From Cavia porcellus (lineage: Eukaryota > Chordata > Mammalia > Rodentia > Caviidae), in NCBI RefSeq assembly GCF_034190915.1, contig NW_026947514.1, positions 8,158,201 through 8,222,200 of the forward strand: a stretch of 64,000 bases of DNA, read 5' to 3'. The notes beneath the pieces were generated by a model. It ran no database searches, was not told the DNA's origin, and saw only the letters and a program-made list of their open reading frames with translations. Below, one piece after another: positions 57,774 through 64,000 of the stretch. Numbering within the stretch: position 1 is the first letter of the stretch; the number at the start of each line of letters is the position of its first letter. Made by a program: the position numbers and the translations under genes.

Positions 57774-60700
57774 ATGCAACAGCAGAGAGATAACATTCCT
57801 ACAATTAACCAGCACTTAACAGTAATAACCATTAATGTAAACGGTCTCAATGCACCAATCAAAAGAAACAGACTAGCAGAATGGATCAAGAAACAAAATC
57901 CAACCATATGCTGTTTACAGGAAACCCATCTAACCCAGAAAGATACTCACAGACTGAAAGTCAAAGGATGGAAAACAATTCTTCATGCAGCAGGAATCCA
58001 AAAAAAGGCAGGAGTAGCCATTCTGTTTGCAGACAACGTGAACTTTAAACCAACAATGACCATAAAGGACAAAGAAGGTCACTACATACTCGTAAGGGGA
58101 AAACTCCAAGAGGAAGAGATAACTATCTTAAATATATACGCACCAAACTCCAGAGCACCCAGTTATATAAAACAATTATTAACAGAAATGAAAACTCAAA
58201 TTATCAGTAACACAATTGTAACAGGAGACCTTAATACACCACTGACACCAAGGGACAGATCAACCAGACAGAAAATGAGCAAAGAAATAACAGAACTGAA
58301 CCACACCTGTGAACAAATGGGTTTGATAGACATATACAGAATGTTCCACCCAACAACATCAGAATACACATTCTTCTCAGCAGTACATGGATCATTTTCT
58401 AAAATAGACCATATATTAGCTCACAGAACATATTTAAGCAAATGCAAAAGAGTTGAAATCATCCCTTGCATATTATTGGATCATAGCGCTCTGAAATTAG
58501 AAATTAATGACAAAGGATACTGCAAAAATTCCACAAACACATGGAAACTAAATAACACACTCTTGAGTAATCAGTGGGTCACAGAAGAAATTAAAGAAGA
58601 AATTAAACAATACCTAAAAGAAAATGAAAATGCAGATACAACTTACCGGAATCTGTGGGATGCAATGAAAGCCGTTCTGAGAGGAAAATTTATTGCACTG
58701 AGTACCCACATCAGGAAAACAGAACGAATCCAAATAAATAACTTGATGCTACACCTCAAACAGCTAGAAAAAGAAGAGCAAGTCAAGCCCAAAGCCAAAA
58801 GAAGAGAGGAAATTATAAAAATCAGAGCAGAAATCAATGCAATAGAGACTAAGAAAACAATCCAAAGAATCAACGAATCAAAGAGTTGGTTCGTTGAAAG
58901 AATAAATAAAATCGATAAGCCCCTAGCCAACCTTATTTAAAAAAGGAAAGAAAAAGCTCAAATTCATGCAATAAGAAATGAAAAAGGAGAAATCACTACA
59001 GACCCAATAGAAATACAGAGGATCATCAACACCTACTTCGAAAACCTCTACTCTCAAAAGTTTGATAACACAGAAGAAATAGACAGATTCTTAGGAGCAT
59101 ATGAAGTACCAAAGCTAGATCAAGAGAATATAAAACTGTTGAATAACCCAATCTCTGCTAATGAAATTGAGAATGTAATTGGGTCCTTGCCCACCAAGAA
59201 GAGCCCAGGCCCAGATGGATTCACTGCAGAATTCTACAAGAAATATAAAGAAGACCTAATGCCGACACTCCTCAAACTATTCAATGAAATTGAAAGGGAA
59301 GCAATCCTTCCTAAGTCATTCCTGGAAGCAAATATTACTCTAGTACCAAAACCTGAGAAAGACCCAACTATAAAAGAGAACTATAGACCGATCTCCCTAA
59401 TGAACACAGATGCAAAAATCCTCAATAAAATATTGGCAAATAGGATCCAGCAAATCATCAAGAAGATTATACACCATGACCAGGTGGGATTCATCCCAGG
59501 AATGCAAGGATGGTTCAACATACGCAAATCAATAAATGTAATCCACCATATCAATAAAGCCAAAAATAAGAATCACATGATCATCTCTATAGATGCAGAA
59601 AAAGCCTTCGATAAGGTCCAACACTTATTCATGATAAGAACTTTACAGAAAATTGGAATAAATGGTCTTTACCTCAATATAATAAAGGCCATTTATGACA
59701 AACCAACAGCCAGCATCATACTAAATGGCCAAAAATTGAAAGCCTTTACTTTAAAATCGGGTACAAGACAAGGATGTCCTTTATCACCACTCCTATTTAA
59801 TATAGTACTGGAAGTACTAGCCAGAGCAATTAGGCAAGAAAGAGAAATAAAAGGGGTAAAGATAGGAAAAGAAGAAGTTAAATTATCATTGTTTGCAGAT
59901 GACATGATACTCTACATAGAAGACCCCCTAAACTCCATTGAAATACTCTTAGATACAATAAATAAATTCAGTAATGTGGCTGGATACAAAATCAATACTC
60001 AGAAATCAATAGCATTCCTATACACGAACAACAAAATTACAGAGAGGGAAATAAGAGAAACTGGACTATTCACATTAGCAAGCAAAAAAATGAAATATTT
60101 AGGAATTACTCTTACGAAAGAAGTGAAAGACTTATACAGTGAAAATTATAATACACTGAAAAAGGAAATTGAAGATGATCTCAGAAAATGGAAAGACATC
60201 CCTTGCTCATGGATAGGAAGAACAAACATTGTGAAAATGGCCATTCTCCCAAAACTGTTATACAGATTCAATGCAATCCCAATAGAAATACCATCAACAT
60301 ACCTTATAGATCTAGAGAAATCACTCCTAAATTTCATCTGGAACCAGAAGAGACCTAGAATCGCAAAGGCAATTCTAAGCAGCAAAGACAAAGCAGGAGG
60401 CATCACAATCCCTGACTTGAAGTTATACTACAAAGCAACAGTAGTAAAATCAACATGGTATTGGAATCAAAACAGAGCTGAAGATCAGTGGAATAGATTA
60501 GAAGATACAACCACAACTACGAACACACTCAACCACCTTATTTTTGATAAAGGAGCCAAGCAGGTTCACTGGAAGAACGACAGTCTCTTTAATAAATGGT
60601 GCTGGAAAAACTGGCTCTCCATTTGCCGAAAACTAAAGCTAGACCCATGTCTATCACCATGTACTAAATTAAAATCTAAATGGGTCAAAGATCTGAATAT

Positions 60701-61610
60701 TAAAACAGAAACACTAAATCTATTGGAAGACAAAATAGGTAGAAACCTTGGAGACATAGGAGTAGGTAAAGAATTCATGAACAGGACTCAAACCGCACGG
60801 GAAATACTTCCCAGAATCAATAACTGGGACCACTTCTTATTAAAAAGTTTCTGCATGTCAAAAGAAATCTCCAGCATAGTGAAAAGAAAACCCACAAACT
60901 GGGAAAAGATTTTAGTGAACTCTCTCTCAGACAAGGGCCTCTTGTCTAAAACATACAAAGAATTAAAGAAACTCAGACCTCCGAAATTCAAAGATCCAAT
61001 CCAAAAATGGGCATCTGAGATGAATATGCAATTCTCAGATGAAGAAATGCAAATGGCAAATAAATACATGAAAAAATGCTCATCATCATTGGTCATTAGA
61101 GAAATGCAAATTAAAACCACACTGAGATACCATCTCACTCCTGAAAGAATGGCCAGGATCAAGAAAACCGACAACAAATGCTGGAGAGGCTGTGGGGAAA
61201 AAGGAACTCTCCTGCACTGCTGGTGGGAGTGTAGACTGGTACAGCCTTTGTGGAGATCTGTCTGGAGATTTCTCAAAAAGTTGGGACTGGAAATCCCATT
61301 TATTCCAGCTATTCCACTTCTAGGCATATTCCCAGAAGAACTGAAAGCATCATACCACAGTGATATATGTGCACCTATGTTTATAGCAGCACAATTTGTA
61401 ATTGCCAGATCTTGGAAACAACCCAAGTGCCCATCAACTGAGGAATGGATAAAAAAGTTGTGGTATTTCTATACAATGGAGTATTATTCAGCTATAAAGA
61501 AGGATCACATTGAGATATTTATCAATAAATGGGCACAGCTTGAGACCATACTCATAAGTGAAATAAATCAATCTCGCATGTGTGAATACCGAATAGTTTC
61601 CCTAATGTAA
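57774..61610 (+). pseudogene. L1 ORF2 (endonuclease-reverse transcriptase), one nonsense codon
   Basis: ORF2p nicks target DNA and primes reverse transcription. The frame is 1,279 codons including the final stop and is open except for TAA at 58938-58940 (codon 389), where the expected codon is Lys (AAA to TAA). The 5' part has the endonuclease motifs: N21 in TINVNGLN, E50 in [21 protein letters not shown] and LDHSAL. The RT has FADD at 59892-59903. A C-terminal Cys-rich motif, CWRGCGEKG...HCWWEC, lies at about 61178-61233. One substitution separates this copy from a full frame, so loss was recent. Confidence 0.93.
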
Positions 61611-62806
61611 GTAATGATTCAAATATATAAAAATATGTGGTAATCATGATTCCCCATTAGGTGGCCTTGAAGCCTTATAAAGTTTTCACTCATTAATTAG
61701 AAAGGCTTTATTCTGGGCTTCTTGATATGAAAATATTTGAAGCTAGAGTATATGAAGTTTTACCCAAATATTTCAAGGAAAAAGACACTATGGTAACTAC
61801 TATTAAGTCAGGTTATAAGGTGGTGAAGTACTAGGTTATTGAAACAGTCATGCTGTGACCTCTATTGTTATATTGTTATGTCCTGTTTTATCTCAATCTC
61901 CCCCTTATTGTTTCAAAAAAAATTATTTAGTCATTTCTTATGTTTGTCTTAATTAAAGAAAAAATTCAAAAAAATTAGGATATATAAATAGTAACTCTTT
62001 TCGATTTCCTATTAACTTGTTTTGAAGTCCTGTAGTACTCCCACGATCTTGTTTTGACTGATTAGACTCTGTTCCATTCTATATGATAGTATCAAGTTTG
62101 AAGACATAGGCAACTACTTTGAAGACAATAAGATTCACTAAGATACCCATTCTGGTTTGACTATTGTCTTCTTTGGAAGTCCTGTAATGTTTACAATGCC
62201 TAAGTTTTATTGGTCTTGTTCTCTACTGTTTTGTCCAACTTTATAATATCTAATAAGATAGACAATTCTTTTTAAGGAAACAAGGGACAACGTTGATAAC
62301 CATTGTTGATAAACTTGTACTCTGTTCTACACCATGTGCTATGTCTATCCTTGATATTGACTGACAGCTTTGTTTTGCCATATTTGACTGTATTCTCCCC
62401 CCCCCCCAAAGAAAGTAATAAGCACTAAGGAGTAATAAAATCCAAGATGTGTAAATTTTGTTGTAAAAAAGAGAGGGAAAAAAAAAAAAGAAAAAGAGCT
62501 CTAACGGATATAACAGCAAGTGTGTTTGGGGGTGTTAAATAGCTGACTTTATCAATGTTTTTGGAACATTGAACACAGCTGTTTGCAGTCTCCCTGTTTG
62601 AATGTCCACCTTGTGTTCTTTGATACTGTGATTTGAGGAACTATTTTCAAGAAAATAGTGTGTAATCTACTAGCAGGTAATTTCTTACTGTTATGGTGTT
62701 TTGTTTTGTTTTGTTTTGTTTTGTAGTTCTGTATTGCGTGTACCCTTACGCCGCTTTGGTTTGTTTTGTGTTTTTCTCTTTTTCCTCTTAAATAAAAAAA
62801 AAAAAA
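61611..62806 (+). other. L1 3'UTR and poly(A)
   Basis: AT-rich, with a C11 run at 62397-62407 (polyG on the minus strand) and a TTTTG tract at 62697-62725. AATAAA at 62790-62795 precedes the A tail. Blocks at 61740-61830 and 62098-62190 match the half-L1 3'UTR. Confidence 0.85.
62697..62725. repeat. (TTTTG)n short tandem repeat in L1 3'UTR
   Basis: Five TTTTG-type units. Confidence 0.9.
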
Positions 62807-63094
62807 AAGAAGTATGAAATATAAATGACCTTTATTTTGGGAATTCGGGGAGAGACACCCCCGACCCCCTGGGGCATGACATCTCCACCCCAGGGTTGGC
62901 AATCTCTCCATGGAACACGTGGAGTGAGGCACATAAGTAGCCTTGGTTTGGGGTGGAAACTAAGGGGGCATTAGGGATGCACAGGTAGCCCATTGGTCTT
63001 TGTTTGGTGCCATAGGTAAATTCCTAGGGGTGGGGGAGATAGAGCTCCTTGGCTTTACCGACTACAGTGTCCTGTCTGGGCCAAAACTGTTTCA
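62807..63094 (-). repeat. Right LTR (5' LTR on minus strand), right part
   Basis: Includes the right L1 duplication (62807-62823) and continues the LTR through CTGTTTCA at 63087-63094. Matches 52196-52475 with about 9% differences by eye. Confidence 0.88.
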
Positions 63095-63099
63095 ACTTG

Positions 63100-64000
63100 C
63101 ACAAAAGCAAATCCCTGAACAAACACCTCTCAAACTGTACAGATGGTGATTTACTTTGTCTTTAAACTGCCTTGCCAGGAAAGCGTTCTAATCTGTTGCT
63201 TCAGACAGGCAGAGGGAAGACTGGGATCCCCAGGGGTTCGCCTGCAGTGGGGTGAGTAGCAGCCTTGGGATTTGTGCCAGGTCTCCTCCTGCCAAAGCTC
63301 GGAACTCACCTGGAGCCCAGCAGTTTCCATGCCTTGTTCTGCAAAAGCCAGAGAATGCCAAGGTTTCTCAGGGCTCTTTGTGAACAGGGACAATCCATAT
63401 GTGCAACCCGGGGGGAGATTTTACCTGTGAACCCCAGACAGGGCCAAAATTCAGTAAAAGAAAGGCCTGGGGGACCTGAAGGCCAAGGAGGGGGGACCAC
63501 CAGCTACCGGGCGAGGTCCAGCAGAAGTGCTCTGGGGGAGCTGCTTCTGCCTGCTCAGAGTCATCTGTGAGGAGGGGCAGAGCTCCGAGCTCTAGAAAAA
63601 TAGAGCCTTGTATTTTAAAAGTACATCTGAGTTCACCTACAGATTAGTCCTTTGCACACACAAACACTAAAATATATAACAAAGTGACTGGGAAATATAC
63701 AAGAATGGTATCCTGGGTCCCTCTTTTCATGACACACATCTGGGGGAATGTTTTCAAAGGTTTTCTGTAATTTTCTGAGACTTTTCATGTCAAAGGGCGA
63801 CTCATACATGGAAAATAAGCTAAGGAGACAAACTGGTTTTGTTGCTGTGCGGGAAGGGTATTTCCATCGTTAGGTGGTTCCAGGGATTGGAGTAAGTCCC
63901 TGTTCCCAGAAACTGTCGCCTGGCCATTTCCAGTCTGAGGACAGAAGGCCGGCTGTCCTGGCCAGCTATTCCTGAGCAGGAGGTGGAGCCTGCAGGGATA
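63100..64000. other. Unassigned sequence at window end
   Basis: No gene or repeat recognised. This stretch lies just outside the LTR element's right duplication ACTTG (63095-63099). Confidence 0.35.

Larger units (their letters stand above)
55043..62806 (+). mobile_element. Full-length L1 retrotransposon with monomeric 5'UTR
   Basis: A 7.76 kb complete L1: five 261-bp monomers plus a partial sixth (55043-56395), a single-copy tether (56396-56701), ORF1 (56702-57754), a 19-bp gap, ORF2 (57774-61610, one stop), a 3'UTR and poly(A). It is flanked by a 17-bp duplication. Monomeric promoters are best known from mouse and rat L1. The monomer here is not one I recognise from those families. Integrity and sharp termini suggest recent activity. 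Confidence 0.93.
52152..63094 (-). mobile_element. LTR retroelement, minus strand, with L1 nested in one LTR
   Basis: Two LTRs (52152-52475; 54988-63094 interrupted by the L1) bound a 2.5 kb interior. ACTTG is duplicated at 52147-52151 and 63095-63099, giving a 5-bp target duplication. Orientation is taken from the minus-strand AATAAA near the LTR end and a matching TG...CA. The interior carries no gag or pol that I can recognise, so this is a non-autonomous or decayed element. The class (ERV1 or ERVL) is undetermined. LTR divergence of about 9% by eye makes it far older than the L1 inside it. Confidence 0.82.

Overview
The window is mammalian nuclear DNA, most likely from a non-murid rodent. 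It carries one intron-containing serpin gene surrounded by rodent retroposons: B1 SINEs with the internal duplication, ID-type tRNA-derived SINEs, and B1-dID fusions of the two. The fusions point to the squirrel/dormouse/beaver side of the rodents. Beaver is my best guess, but the sequence alone does not settle it.

The only intact host gene I can support is SERPINA5 (protein C inhibitor), + strand, with four coding exons between 16724 and 20416. The exons join into a 396-residue protein with consensus splice sites, a secretory signal, and an Arg-Ser P1-P1' bond in the reactive loop. A poly(A) signal lies at 21221. The first 16.7 kb are mostly unrecognised sequence with MIRs, a MER2/Tigger fragment, an old L1 tail and a MaLR LTR piece. 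No other serpin exon was recognised.

From about 21.4 kb the window is dominated by nested mobile elements. In order they are: an antisense ERVK/IAP-like solo LTR; antisense L1 debris (22-29.6 kb) with inserted SINEs and other repeats; a decayed gammaretrovirus-like provirus (about 29.84-39.54 kb) with a tRNA-Pro-like primer site and gag, protease, RT, RNase H, integrase and env remnants. That provirus is split by a complete 3.1 kb half-L1 element (ORF1 only, no ORF2) flanked by a 14-bp target duplication. Next come a decayed piggyBac transposase (about 41.6-42.8 kb) and L1-type 3'UTR fragments.

The right end (52.15-63.1 kb) is a three-level nest. A minus-strand LTR retroelement with 324-bp LTRs and a 5-bp duplication carries, inside its right LTR, a full-length 7.76 kb L1. 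This L1 has a promoter region of exact 261-bp tandem monomers, an intact 350-codon ORF1, and an ORF2 broken by one nonsense codon. The L1 and the half-L1 have diverged ORF1 proteins but homologous 3'UTRs. An autonomous/non-autonomous L1 pair in this lineage is the most interesting system in the window.
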